A DNA stretch of 17,844 nucleotides, from contig DAIRVC010000041.1 in the NCBI GenBank assembly GCA_036803025.1, forward strand, positions 1-17,844, read 5' to 3'. Below, in pieces: positions 6,736 through 14,094 of this stretch; position 1 is the stretch's first letter, and each line of letters begins with the position of its first letter. The position numbers and the translations under genes are program-made. The stretch is from DAIRVC01 sp036803025. Lineage in GTDB: Bacteria; Chloroflexota; Anaerolineae; Anaerolineales; E44-bin32. The notes beneath the pieces were generated by a model, which saw only the letters and a list, made by a program, of their open reading frames with translations, did not search any database and was not told the DNA's origin.

Positions 6736-7752
6736 TCAGGAGGTCGTCACAGCTTGCGGCTGCGGGGCAGTTGCCCCCGCCTCCGTCGGGCGCTGAGGCA
6801 CCTCGCGCAGGCTCAGGCCCAGCCGGCGGGAGGCGCCGTCGATATGGATGATGCGCGCCCGGACCGGCTCACCCTCGCGTACGACGCTGCGCGGGTGCAG
6901 GAAACTGCCATCCCCCAGCTCGGAAACGTGGATCAAGCCTTCCAGGCCCTCACCGACGCAGACGAATGCGCCGAACTTGACGACGTTGGTGACCACGCCT
7001 TCGACGATCTGCCCGACCTGGAAGCGCTCCTCGACCGTCGCCCAGGGATCGGGCAGGAGCTTCTTCACGCTCAGCGCCACCCGCCCCAGTTCGCGGTCGA
7101 CGGAGAGGACGACGACATCCAGCGACTGGCCGCAGCAGGTCACGTCCGAGGGATGGCGCACCCGGCTCCACGAGAGCTCGGAGACGTGCACCAGCCCCTC
7201 AACGCCACCCAGGTCGACGAAGACCCCGAAGCGCGTCACATTGGTGACGTCGCCGTGCAGCCGCTCTCCCGCCTGAAGGCGGTTAAGCAGCTCGGCACGT
7301 CGGCCGGGGCCGGCCAAGGCCGCCCGCTGGGAGAACACGATTCGGCCGCGCTCGGGGTCGTATTCGATGACCTTGAGGAGCATGCGGGTGCCGACCAGCG
7401 CGGCCATCTGCGCGCCGCGTTCGGCCTCGGATGCGGCCGGATCGAGACCGACCAAGTGGGAAACCGGAACGAAGCCACGCAGATTGCGGGCTTCGACTAG
7501 CAGGCCGCCTCGATTGAATCCGATAACGAGGAGCTCTACGGTGTCGTCGGCCTCGTACAGCTGCCGCGCCCAGGTCCAATCCTCCGGGGTCCCCAGCGGC
7601 CCGTTTTCCTCGCCGCTATATCCCCCATGCCTGGGCCGGGCTGAATGATGCTCGGCCTCGTCTTCCTTCAGGACTGCCGCCCACCACGACTCGTCCATCG
7701 GCGGCGGGCCTTGCCCAAAATGGCCCCCCCGAAGCCCATCCTCGGAGCCCAT
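6736..7752 (-). CDS. Protein with three S1 RNA-binding domains (RpsA-like)
   Basis: S1 domains bind single-stranded RNA; multi-S1 proteins act in translation initiation, RNA decay or stress. The 338-residue protein has an acidic/Trp-containing N-terminal extension (about 1-66), then three OB-fold S1 repeats at about 69-143, 161-230 and 246-317, and a short Pro/Ala/Thr tail. Repeats two and three are textbook (VTNVTRFGVFVDLGGVEGLVHVSELS and the matching segment of repeat three, each given only in part here); repeat one is divergent (VIGFNRGGLLVEARNLRGFV). Full ribosomal protein S1 in proteobacteria has six repeats, so this shorter form may be the ribosomal S1 equivalent or a related regulator. 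ATG 7752 is preferred over GTG 7761 because GAGG lies eight bases upstream. It ends in a U-tract terminator and has a weak candidate promoter about 50 bases upstream. Confidence 0.85.
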   Translation of the reverse strand: MGSEDGLRGGHFGQGPPPMDESWWAAVLKEDEAEHHSARPRHGGYSGEENGPLGTPEDWTWARQLYEADDTVELLVIGFNRGGLLVEARNLRGFVPVSHLVGLDPAASEAERGAQMAALVGTRMLLKVIEYDPERGRIVFSQRAALAGPGRRAELLNRLQAGERLHGDVTNVTRFGVFVDLGGVEGLVHVSELSWSRVRHPSDVTCCGQSLDVVVLSVDRELGRVALSVKKLLPDPWATVEERFQVGQIVEGVVTNVVKFGAFVCVGEGLEGLIHVSELGDGSFLHPRSVVREGEPVRARIIHIDGASRRLGLSLREVPQRPTEAGATAPQPQAVTTS

Positions 7753-7798
7753 TCCCTTCACCTCGTCGGACCGTTAATCTGCCACTACCCCCAGGGCT

Positions 7799-7826
7799 AG
7801 GATACTCGTTTCCGGTGAAAGTGCAA
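7799..7826 (-). promoter_or_regulatory. Weak candidate promoter for the S1 gene
   Basis: On the minus strand TTGCAC (7821-7826) and TATCCT (7799-7804) are 16 bases apart and would give a start about 40 bases upstream of ATG 7752. The -35 matches the sigma-70 consensus only in its first half, so this is a suggestion. The same TATCCT hexamer is the candidate -10 upstream of the small membrane protein. Confidence 0.3.
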
Positions 7827-7866
7827 GCACGCCGCCTCTCCCAGTCGCGAGGGGACCCGTGCCGCG

Positions 7867-7900
7867 CGCCACCCGACCGGGCGGTCGGCCGGTGGTGGCG
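7867..7900. other. Bulged hairpin in the 275-base gap between the ftsB-like and S1 genes
   Basis: An inner stem of CCGACC (7873-7878) and GGTCGG (7883-7888) around a GGGC loop is extended by an outer stem CGCCAC (7867-7872) and GTGGCG (7895-7900), leaving a six-base bulge at 7889-7894. It could be the 3' end of the ftsB-like transcript; there is no U-tract. I see no credible gene in the rest of this gap (7753-8027). Confidence 0.45.
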
Positions 7901-8027
7901 GGATAAGGACGGAGTGCTTCGCTGAGGGGATGGGGTAGAGACACTGGCTATGCGCAGCCGGGCGATGCGCGGATGCAGTCAGGCCGGCGCCTGCCACCGA
8001 CTCCCGGCCGTCCGCCATTCCTGACCT

Positions 8028-8414
8028 TTACTGCCCGAGGAGCAACGCCCGCCAGATCTCCCACGGGCCGGGCAGCGGCGCCATCGGAGTCGCACTGGAG
8101 GCCGGGACAATCGTTTGCCCCGGCGGCGGAATCGGGATCACCAGATGATCGCCGGGACGCATCATCTTGACCTCGCGACGCGCCCACTCTTCCACAAGCA
8201 CTTCACTGGTCGCCGCGGCCAGCTGCGTCGCCAGCCTCGCATTCACCGTACGCAGGGCGACCACTTGCGTCCCGGCCTGCGCCGCCTGCTGCTCCAGGCG
8301 AACAGCACTCGACATGCGCCGGTTCAAGTCGCCCAGGATCAGGAGCCCGGCGACCACCGCCAGCGCCACCCAGAGGCGAGGACCAATGACAGGCTTGGCA
8401 GGCTCGGGATCCAT
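8028..8414 (-). CDS. FtsB/DivIC-like septum formation initiator protein
   Basis: FtsB/DivIC proteins are single-pass divisome components that pair with FtsL through a coiled coil and link to FtsQ/DivIB. The 128-residue protein has a short cytoplasmic N-terminus, one membrane helix (about 13-30), an Ala/Gln-rich coiled coil (about 35-72), and the family-type segment VEEWARREVKMMRPGDHLV (74-92) where FtsB/DivIC proteins have their conserved ARE...L.PGE turn. A proline-rich tail ending PGPWEIWRALLLGQ follows. The start is ATG 8414; the Shine-Dalgarno is weak (GAAGA). It lies 71 bases after the DUF2568 gene and 275 before the S1 gene. No ftsL or penicillin-binding gene is adjacent. The assignment rests on layout and the post-coil motif. 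Confidence 0.78.
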   Translation of the reverse strand: MDPEPAKPVIGPRLWVALAVVAGLLILGDLNRRMSSAVRLEQQAAQAGTQVVALRTVNARLATQLAAATSEVLVEEWARREVKMMRPGDHLVIPIPPPGQTIVPASSATPMAPLPGPWEIWRALLLGQ

Positions 8415-8485
8415 GGCGTCTTCAGCTTACCCAAGTCCTTGGGAACTGGCAAGGCGGCCTGCCCTGCCTTTCTCCCCCTTTCCGA

Positions 8486-8845
8486 TCAGCGGCGCAGGAG
8501 GCTGATGACCCGATCGTACGAGAGGAGGTAGTGCAGCGCAACCACGACAGCGAAGAGGAGGCTGGCCGTGGTGGACACCGCCGCGCCCGCGGCCAATACC
8601 GCACCGACGAAGTAGGCTGCTTCGATCAGGAGCCGAACCGCACCGGGGACTGCGACAGGCCCACGGCCGGGGTCATCCGGAACGCGGAAGGTGCCCCACA
8701 TGGCCGCGGCCATCAGTGGAACCCCGATGGCCAGCAGCGGGTGCAGCACCCCCCGGGCGGCCGACCAGCCCCACATCCCGAGGCAGACCAGGCCCGCGAT
8801 CTCCAGGACGAACCGCAGGCCGAGATTCAGGGGATTGTTCGCCAA
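8486..8845 (-). CDS. DUF2568 (YrdB-like) four-helix membrane protein, TTG start
   Basis: The protein matches the YrdB/DUF2568 pattern: an N-terminal LNLGLRFVLEIAGLVCLGMWGW segment, of which the NLGLRF and LGMWGW parts are the recognisable cores, then MAAAMWGTFRVPDDP (45-59), GAVRLLIEAAYF (68-79) and a final hydrophobic helix before the basic end (DRVISLLRR). Four membrane helices fit in 119 residues. The function of the family is unknown. No ATG or GTG fits; TTG at 8845 has GGGAG nine bases upstream and gives the usual family length. Reading the same frame further upstream would run through the tRNA-Leu terminator and into the tRNA itself, so a longer protein is not credible. It is followed after 71 bases by the ftsB-like gene and is probably co-transcribed with it. 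Confidence 0.75.
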   Translation of the reverse strand: MANNPLNLGLRFVLEIAGLVCLGMWGWSAARGVLHPLLAIGVPLMAAAMWGTFRVPDDPGRGPVAVPGAVRLLIEAAYFVGAVLAAGAAVSTTASLLFAVVVALHYLLSYDRVISLLRR

Positions 8846-8931
8846 GCCAGACCACTCCCAGGCGCGGCTGGCGCCTTCAAGCCGCGCGCCAGCCCCGCCC
8901 TCCACACTGCCGACGACTTCCGTCGAATCGA

Positions 8932-8951
8932 AAGCCCCGCGAACGGGGCTT
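8932..8951 (-). terminator. Terminator of the tRNA-Leu transcript
   Basis: On the minus strand an eight-bp stem AAGCCCCG/CGGGGCTT closes on a TTCG loop and is followed by TCGATTCG. It begins one or two bases after the encoded CCA end, so it terminates a short, probably monocistronic, tRNA transcript. Confidence 0.7.
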
Positions 8952-8952
8952 C

Positions 8953-9039
8953 TGGTGCCGAAGGTGGGATTTGAACCCACACGAGCTTGCGCTCACTGCG
9001 CCCTGAACGCAGCGCGTCTGCCAATTCCGCCACTTCGGC
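8953..9039 (-). tRNA. tRNA-Leu, anticodon CAG, CCA encoded
   Basis: The 87-base sequence folds as a class II tRNA. The acceptor stem is GCCGAAG (9039-9033) with CTTCGGC, followed by discriminator A and a genomically encoded CCA (8955-8953). The D-arm contains GGAATTGGCAGAC. The anticodon stem CTGCG/CGCAG holds loop TTCAGGG with anticodon CAG (plus-strand 9003-9005). There is a long variable arm (GAGC/GCTC) and a T-arm GTGGG-TTCAAAT-CCCAC. It reads CUG, the expected major Leu codon in a GC-rich genome, and it has a near-consensus promoter four bases upstream of the likely start and a terminator just behind, so it is a stand-alone unit. Confidence 0.97.
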
Positions 9040-9049
9040 AAGTAAGGCA

Positions 9050-9077
9050 ATTCTAACTGGTCTGTGCGTTTTGTCAA
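9050..9077 (-). promoter_or_regulatory. Near-consensus sigma-70 promoter of tRNA-Leu
   Basis: On the minus strand a perfect -35 TTGACA (9072-9077) and -10 TAGAAT (9050-9055, five of six matches) are separated by 16 bases. The -10 ends ten bases before the tRNA 5' end at 9039, which puts the transcription start within a few bases of the mature tRNA. Confidence 0.85.
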
Positions 9078-9085
9078 CGCTTCAG

Positions 9086-9105
9086 CCTCGGTCCAGCCAC
9101 CGAGG
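9086..9105 (-). terminator. Hairpin between the radical SAM gene and the tRNA promoter
   Basis: CCTCGGT (9086-9092) pairs with ACCGAGG (9099-9105) around a six-base loop. It lies 54 bases after the radical SAM stop codon and eight bases upstream of the tRNA -35 element, so it is well placed to end the radical SAM mRNA. There is no U-tract, so the terminator role is inferred. Confidence 0.5.
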
Positions 9106-9158
9106 TCCCGCGCTTGTTCGCCGGGCTATTCCGGCCGGAGGCAGCCGCGCCTGACCCT

Positions 9159-10307
9159 CTACAGAAGCGGTTGCTGGTGTTCCGGTGCGCGGCCGCTCAG
9201 GGTGATGTATGGCGCCGCCCGCTCCCCGATGATCCCCAAGCGACGCAGGTCACTGAGATCGCGAGGCAGGCATCCCAGGCGGCGGGCGCGCAGGATGGCC
9301 TCGGCGCCGCGCGGGCCGATGCCCGGCACGCGCAGCAGGTCGGACCGATCGGCACGATTGACCTCGATCGGCCGCCCGGCCAGGCTCTCCTGTGCATAGG
9401 CCAGTTTCGGATCGCGCTCCAGCGGCAGACGACCGTTCGCGCCGAAGCTCAGATCCTCGAGGTCGAACCCGTAATCCCGCAGAAGGTAGAAGGCCTGATA
9501 GAGCCGCTGCTCTCGCCGGGGCTCCTCTGCCGGCTGCGATTCGAGCGGCGTCCCCGGCACGGGGTCGAAGGCCATGAAGTACGACCGCCTCACCTGGAGC
9601 GTGCGAAGCAGCCAGGCCGTGGTCTGGAGGAGCTCGATGTCCGTCTCGGCCGCGGCGCCGACTACATACTGCGTGGTGCTGGATGGCCAGCGGCCGCGCC
9701 AACCCTCGTGCGGCGGCCGCTCACGCCGCACCTGGTCGATCCAGCGCAGGGGTGCAAGGAGCTCATCAGCGAAGTTCTTGTGCGGCGCGAGCGCTGCCAG
9801 CCGCTCCGGATTCGGCGCTTCGAGATTGACGCTGACTCGATCGGCCAGCGCCAGCGCTCTCTCCACCTGGGCCCGCTCTGCACCGGGCACGATCTTGAGA
9901 TGCAGGTAGCCCTGGTAAGCCATTCGCCCACGCAGTATCTCGGCCGTGTCCAACAGCCGATTCTGCGTGTTCGGCCCACCGCCGAACATGCCTGTCGTCA
10001 GGAACAGGCCATCGACCAGACCGCGCTGGTAGACTCTGTCGAAGACCTGGGCCAACTCCTGCGGCCTGAAGGTCACCCGGCGAGCGTCCCTCCCGGCCCG
10101 AAAGGGGCAGTACAGGCAATCCCGTTCGCAGGCTGTCGTGAGCATGGTCTTGAGCAGCGGGATGCGCCGCCCGCCGGGCATAACGGCCAATTCAATGGGG
10201 ATCGACCGGCCGTCGACGACGACGGCGGAAGGCAGGCCACTCGGACCGAAGCGTCGACGCAGCTGCTTCAGCGTATACCCGCCACGTTGGCGCGGACCTG
10301 CCGGCAT
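9159..10307 (-). CDS. Radical SAM protein with C-terminal helix-hairpin-helix, putative DNA modification/repair family
   Basis: Radical SAM enzymes use a 4Fe-4S cluster to cleave S-adenosylmethionine and start radical chemistry. The cluster motif CERDCLYC (C60, C64, C67) is present, followed by LFLTTGMFGGGPNTQ (101-115) and a TIM-barrel-like body. The C-terminus has a DNA-binding helix-hairpin-helix, EVNRADRSDLLRVPGIGPR (315-333), and a possible second one at about 347-370. This layout matches the putative DNA modification/repair radical SAM family, often encoded next to a uracil-DNA-glycosylase-like partner (DUF4130); no such partner is in this window. The substrate is unknown. ATG 10307 is used: GAGGGG lies six bases upstream, whereas the open frame before it holds the promoter itself (10384-10412). 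It appears monocistronic, 170 bases after smc. Confidence 0.87.
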   Translation of the reverse strand: MPAGPRQRGGYTLKQLRRRFGPSGLPSAVVVDGRSIPIELAVMPGGRRIPLLKTMLTTACERDCLYCPFRAGRDARRVTFRPQELAQVFDRVYQRGLVDGLFLTTGMFGGGPNTQNRLLDTAEILRGRMAYQGYLHLKIVPGAERAQVERALALADRVSVNLEAPNPERLAALAPHKNFADELLAPLRWIDQVRRERPPHEGWRGRWPSSTTQYVVGAAAETDIELLQTTAWLLRTLQVRRSYFMAFDPVPGTPLESQPAEEPRREQRLYQAFYLLRDYGFDLEDLSFGANGRLPLERDPKLAYAQESLAGRPIEVNRADRSDLLRVPGIGPRGAEAILRARRLGCLPRDLSDLRRLGIIGERAAPYITLSGRAPEHQQPLL

Positions 10308-10383
10308 TGTCGGCCCCTCGGCCACTTCGAACCCGGCGGAAGTACACGCAAGCTGCAGCTTCTCTCCGGCGTCCACACCTTGA

Positions 10384-10412
10384 AGTATAGCACAAATGTT
10401 CGTACCGGACAA
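10384..10412 (-). promoter_or_regulatory. Sigma-70-like promoter of the radical SAM gene
   Basis: On the minus strand TTGTCC (10407-10412) and TATACT (10384-10389) are exactly 17 bases apart, giving four and five of six consensus matches. The expected start is near 10377, leaving a leader of about 70 bases before ATG 10307. The promoter lies 65 bases past the smc stop, so the gene can be expressed apart from the smc operon. Confidence 0.75.
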
Positions 10413-10476
10413 CGCCCGGCAGGGTGGATCCCATGCGGGAGGCGGGGATCGGAGCGCAGGCAGAGAGGGGGTTGTC

Positions 10477-13400
10477 TCAGTGCTCGGCGACGGCCGCCGC
10501 AGCGTCTTCCAGCTTCAGGCTGATCACCGTGCTGGCCGAGTCGGGCCCCATGCTGATGCCATAGACCACCTGAGCCGCCTGGACCGTCTCGCGGTTGTGC
10601 GTGATGATGATGAACTGCGTCTCCTGGCTGAGCTCCTGTAGCATCTCGCGGAAGCGGGCCACATTGGCCTCATCCAGCATCGCATCGACCTCATCCAGGA
10701 CGCACAGCGGCGTTGGGGAGACCTTGAGCAGTGAGAAGACCAGCGCGCAGGCGGTGAGACTGCGCTCGCCGCCGGAAAGCATCGAAAGCCCCTGCTCGCG
10801 CCGGCCGGGGAGCCGAGCCTCGATGTCGATACCGGTATTCGTCAGGTCACCGGGATCGGTGAGGTGAAGCCGCGCCACCCCACCACCGAACAAGCGCGTG
10901 AAAGTCTCCCGGAAACCCACCGCCACCGCATCGAAGGTCTTGCGGAACTCCTGCTCCATGAGATCGTCCAGCTCGGCGATGACTTGCTGGAGCTTGTTTT
11001 CCGCTTGGCGCAGGTCATCCATCTGGGAGGTCATGAACTCGACACGCTCACGCACCTCCACAAATTCGCGCTGCGCCTCCGGGTTGATCGCGCCCATCCT
11101 GCGCAGCTGCACGCGCAACCGCTCGACCTGTGACTCGACCTCCAGCGGCAGGGCTTCGACGACCGGCAGTCTCTCCACCAACCCTTCGAACGGCAGCGGC
11201 GTCTGGACGGTCGTGTTCTCGTCGAAGTCGAAGGCCACCAGGCCGAAATCATCTTCGATGCGGCGTTTGAGGCTGTTCAACTCCTCCTGTCGGCGGGCGA
11301 GCTCGATCTGGCTTTGTGAGTGACGGCGCTCTTCTTCCTGCATTTCCGCGCGCGCCTTCCGTTCGGCGGCCTCCAGCCGCGTCCGTTCCGCTTCGGCCTC
11401 AGCCAGCTCCGCCTCGGCCGGCTGGGTCTGCTCGCCGACCCGTGTCAGGGCCGCGTCGACGGCCTGCAACGCTTGCTCGGCCTCGGAGGCCCCTTGTATC
11501 AGCCCGGCCTGCTCGGCAGCCAACGCCGACAGCCGCTCGCGGCGTGAGTCGATCTCGGCCGAAATCGCACTCAGGCGTTCGGCCAACTCGGCCTCGCGGC
11601 CGCGGGCGTCCTCGACCGCCTGGCGAGTCGCCTCCAGACGGTCCATCGCCTGTCGGGATCGCGCGGCGAGATCGCCTTGCCCGGAGGCGCGCACCGCCTC
11701 GCTGGCGATGCGGACCTCCGTCTCCAATCGCTGCCGTTCCGTCTGCGAGGCGAGCTGCTCGGAATCCAGACTCGAGTTTTCCAGATCGAGATCGGCCAGA
11801 TCCTTCTCAGCCTCCTCCATCCGTTGGCGAAGGAACTCCACACGCTGGCGGGTTTCCTGCGCCGCCCGGTCGGTGGCCTCGGCCGTTCGGGCGGATTGCC
11901 GTTCGGCCTCAGCCTGGACCTGTCGCACTTTGGCCGCCTGATCCGCCGCCAGGCGAGCCTGGTCCGCCTCGCGGACCGCAGAGGCGTGAAGCGCCTCCAG
12001 GCGCTCGACCTCGACCTTGCACTGCGCCGCCTCTCGATCGGCCTCCGTCCAGCGGCGCTGCGGATCCGCTGGAGCGCGCCGCGTGCGGCCCGTGCGGACC
12101 TGCCCGCCGGGGTAGAACACCTCCCCCGCCCGAGTCACCACCCGGGCATCCGCGGGCACCAGGGGCAGCAGCCGCCGGGCGGCCGCACGGTCGGCCGCGA
12201 CCAGCGTGCGTCCCAGGAGCAGCCGAACCACGGGCCTCCACGCCTCGGGCGCCTCGACCAGATCGGCCGCGTTTCCCAAGCAACCGGCATCCTGCGGGGG
12301 AGCGAGCAGAGGTTCGGCGCGCAGTCCCGTCACGGGCGTCAAGGCCCAATCGGCGCCCGCCTGTTCGGCTTCCGCCCACTCCAGCGCCGTGAGGACATCC
12401 TCGGGGGTGGATAGGGCCGACCCAGCGGCGAACTCTCCCAACGCAGCCAGGACCGCTGTCTCTGCCTCGGGCGAGATGCGGAGCTGGTCGCGCACAGGGC
12501 CGAACCAGCCTGTCAGGCGCCCCGCGCGGGCAGCTTCCTCCAGCCGGGCGGCGTTCTCCGCCTCGGCCTTGACCTGCGCGGTCAGGCTCTCCAGACGAGC
12601 CTGCAAGCGCGCCTGGCGGACCCGGCCGTCGCTCAGTGTTCTCTCCGCGGCCAGCCGTTTCTGTTCGGCAAGCGACCAGGCCTGCCCCGCCGCCAACTCC
12701 GCGTCCGCGGCCTGTCCGGCCAGCGCTGCGGCCTTCGTCAGCGCCAGCCGTGCCGGATCGGCCTCGGCCTGGCGTTGGCGGGCCTCGGCCAGCGCGGCCT
12801 CCAGCGCCTCGGCGGTCGCGAGACGTCGGGACTCGAGCATCTGACGCCGCGCCTGCAGCTGGGCTTGCCGGGCAGCGGCTGCGGCACCTTGCGCCACCAG
12901 CGCCTCCAGCGCCCGGCTTGACTCGGACAGGCGGTTTTCCATCGCCTGCAGGTGGCTGGCAGGATCCGCCCCACCTTCGGTAATGGCACGCTGAAAAGCC
13001 TCCGCCGCAGCCAGAGCCTCGGCGCGGGCGGCCGACTCCTGCCGGGCGAGCTCCAGTCGCTCGGCCACGCCCACCCGTTCCGCGTCGGCGAGCAACAGCC
13101 TCTCCTTCAGCTCGGACTCGCGTTGCTGCAACCAGCGCAGCCGCTCTTGCGCCACGGCCACCCGCGTCCCCAGGGCCTCCCGCTCGCCGTACTTTCCGGT
13201 CGACTCCTGGGATAGCTGATGCAGACGGGCGCGCAGCCCGTCGATGCGGGTGCGCGTTTCGGCAAGCTGCTGCTCGGAGGCCTCCAGAACTTCCCGCAGC
13301 CGCTCCCGCGCGCCAGTCTGCAGCTCGGCCTGGGCGCGAGTTTCGGCCACCACGCGCAGCATCCGGTGCCAATGGTGCCCGTACCAGGTCTTGAGGGCCG

Positions 13401-14094
13401 TCTCCAGATCAGTCTTGACTTGATCGTAGTTGCGTGCGCGTTCGGCCTGGCGCTCCAGGCTGCGCAGCCGCGGTCGGAGTTCGGCGACGATGTCGTGCAC
13501 CCGCTCCAGGTTATGCCTGGTCGCCTCCAGCCGACGCAGCGCTTCCTCGCGGCGGCTGCGATACAGCCCGATCCCGGCCGCCTCCTCGAACAGCCGCCGG
13601 CGCTCCTCGGCCTTGAGCGACAGGGCCGCGTCGACCAGACCCTGGCCGATGACCGTGTACGTGCGCTGGGCCAGGCCGACCTCAGCCAGCAGTTCTACCA
13701 CCTCGCGCAGTCGGACCTTGTGCCCGTTGAGCAGGTATTCGTTCTCGCCGTCGCGGTAGGCGCGCCGGCTGATGGTGACCTCGGAGAATTCGATCGGCAG
13801 CCAGCCGTCGCTGTTGTCGAAGGTGATGGTGGCGGCGGCCATGCTGGCGCGCGGCCGCGACTCCGAGCCGGCAAAGATCATGTCCTCGGTCTTCTTGCCG
13901 CGTAGCAGCGCGTAGGACTGCTCGCCCAGCACCCAGCGGATGGCGTCGGCGATATTCGATTTCCCCGACCCGTTCGGGCCGACGATCGCCGTGATCTTCT
14001 GGCCGAACTCGAACAGATTTCGGCTGGCGAAGGTCTTGTAGCCCTGCAGTTCAAGGCTCTTCAAATGATGGCCACGTGCCGCGGTTTGTCTCAC
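10477..14094 (-). CDS. smc: Chromosome segregation protein SMC
   Basis: SMC is the ATPase core of bacterial condensin; with ScpA and ScpB it compacts and aligns sister chromosomes. The 1205-residue protein is full length. It shows LKSLELQGYKTFASR at the start of the head, Walker A GPNGSGKS (39-46), the GQG...FEEAAGI region (150-175), and a long Ala/Gln/Arg/Glu coiled coil. A hinge (about 525-672) has a GG pair near its end (YPGGQVRTG), and a second coiled coil follows. The distal head half has signature LSGGERS (1106-1112) and Walker B VLDEVDAMLD (1132-1141). The GTG start at 14094 overlaps the rnc stop (GTGA) with no clear Shine-Dalgarno, so translation is probably coupled to rnc. A TTG at 14064 would start right at the conserved LKSLEL, an alternative. 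scpA, scpB and ftsY are not in the window. Confidence 0.96.
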   Translation of the reverse strand: MRQTAARGHHLKSLELQGYKTFASRNLFEFGQKITAIVGPNGSGKSNIADAIRWVLGEQSYALLRGKKTEDMIFAGSESRPRASMAAATITFDNSDGWLPIEFSEVTISRRAYRDGENEYLLNGHKVRLREVVELLAEVGLAQRTYTVIGQGLVDAALSLKAEERRRLFEEAAGIGLYRSRREEALRRLEATRHNLERVHDIVAELRPRLRSLERQAERARNYDQVKTDLETALKTWYGHHWHRMLRVVAETRAQAELQTGARERLREVLEASEQQLAETRTRIDGLRARLHQLSQESTGKYGEREALGTRVAVAQERLRWLQQRESELKERLLLADAERVGVAERLELARQESAARAEALAAAEAFQRAITEGGADPASHLQAMENRLSESSRALEALVAQGAAAAARQAQLQARRQMLESRRLATAEALEAALAEARQRQAEADPARLALTKAAALAGQAADAELAAGQAWSLAEQKRLAAERTLSDGRVRQARLQARLESLTAQVKAEAENAARLEEAARAGRLTGWFGPVRDQLRISPEAETAVLAALGEFAAGSALSTPEDVLTALEWAEAEQAGADWALTPVTGLRAEPLLAPPQDAGCLGNAADLVEAPEAWRPVVRLLLGRTLVAADRAAARRLLPLVPADARVVTRAGEVFYPGGQVRTGRTRRAPADPQRRWTEADREAAQCKVEVERLEALHASAVREADQARLAADQAAKVRQVQAEAERQSARTAEATDRAAQETRQRVEFLRQRMEEAEKDLADLDLENSSLDSEQLASQTERQRLETEVRIASEAVRASGQGDLAARSRQAMDRLEATRQAVEDARGREAELAERLSAISAEIDSRRERLSALAAEQAGLIQGASEAEQALQAVDAALTRVGEQTQPAEAELAEAEAERTRLEAAERKARAEMQEEERRHSQSQIELARRQEELNSLKRRIEDDFGLVAFDFDENTTVQTPLPFEGLVERLPVVEALPLEVESQVERLRVQLRRMGAINPEAQREFVEVRERVEFMTSQMDDLRQAENKLQQVIAELDDLMEQEFRKTFDAVAVGFRETFTRLFGGGVARLHLTDPGDLTNTGIDIEARLPGRREQGLSMLSGGERSLTACALVFSLLKVSPTPLCVLDEVDAMLDEANVARFREMLQELSQETQFIIITHNRETVQAAQVVYGISMGPDSASTVISLKLEDAAAAVAEH

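Noticed and set aside
8430..8443. CCCAAG/CTTGGG palindrome upstream of the ftsB-like gene as an operator or terminator
   Set aside because: Short, with only two bases between the arms and no flanking promoter or U-tract; could be chance.
10427..10450. Inverted repeat GATCCC/GGGATC after smc as a terminator
   Set aside because: Only six base pairs with a 12-base loop and no U-tract; too weak to call.
9114..10523. Plus-strand open frame (469 codons) opposite the radical SAM gene
   Set aside because: It covers the whole radical SAM gene, its promoter and the smc end on the other strand, and shows no domain.
11316..12392. Plus-strand proline/arginine-rich frame opposite smc
   Set aside because: Composition is a typical GC-rich shadow of the SMC coiled coil and hinge.
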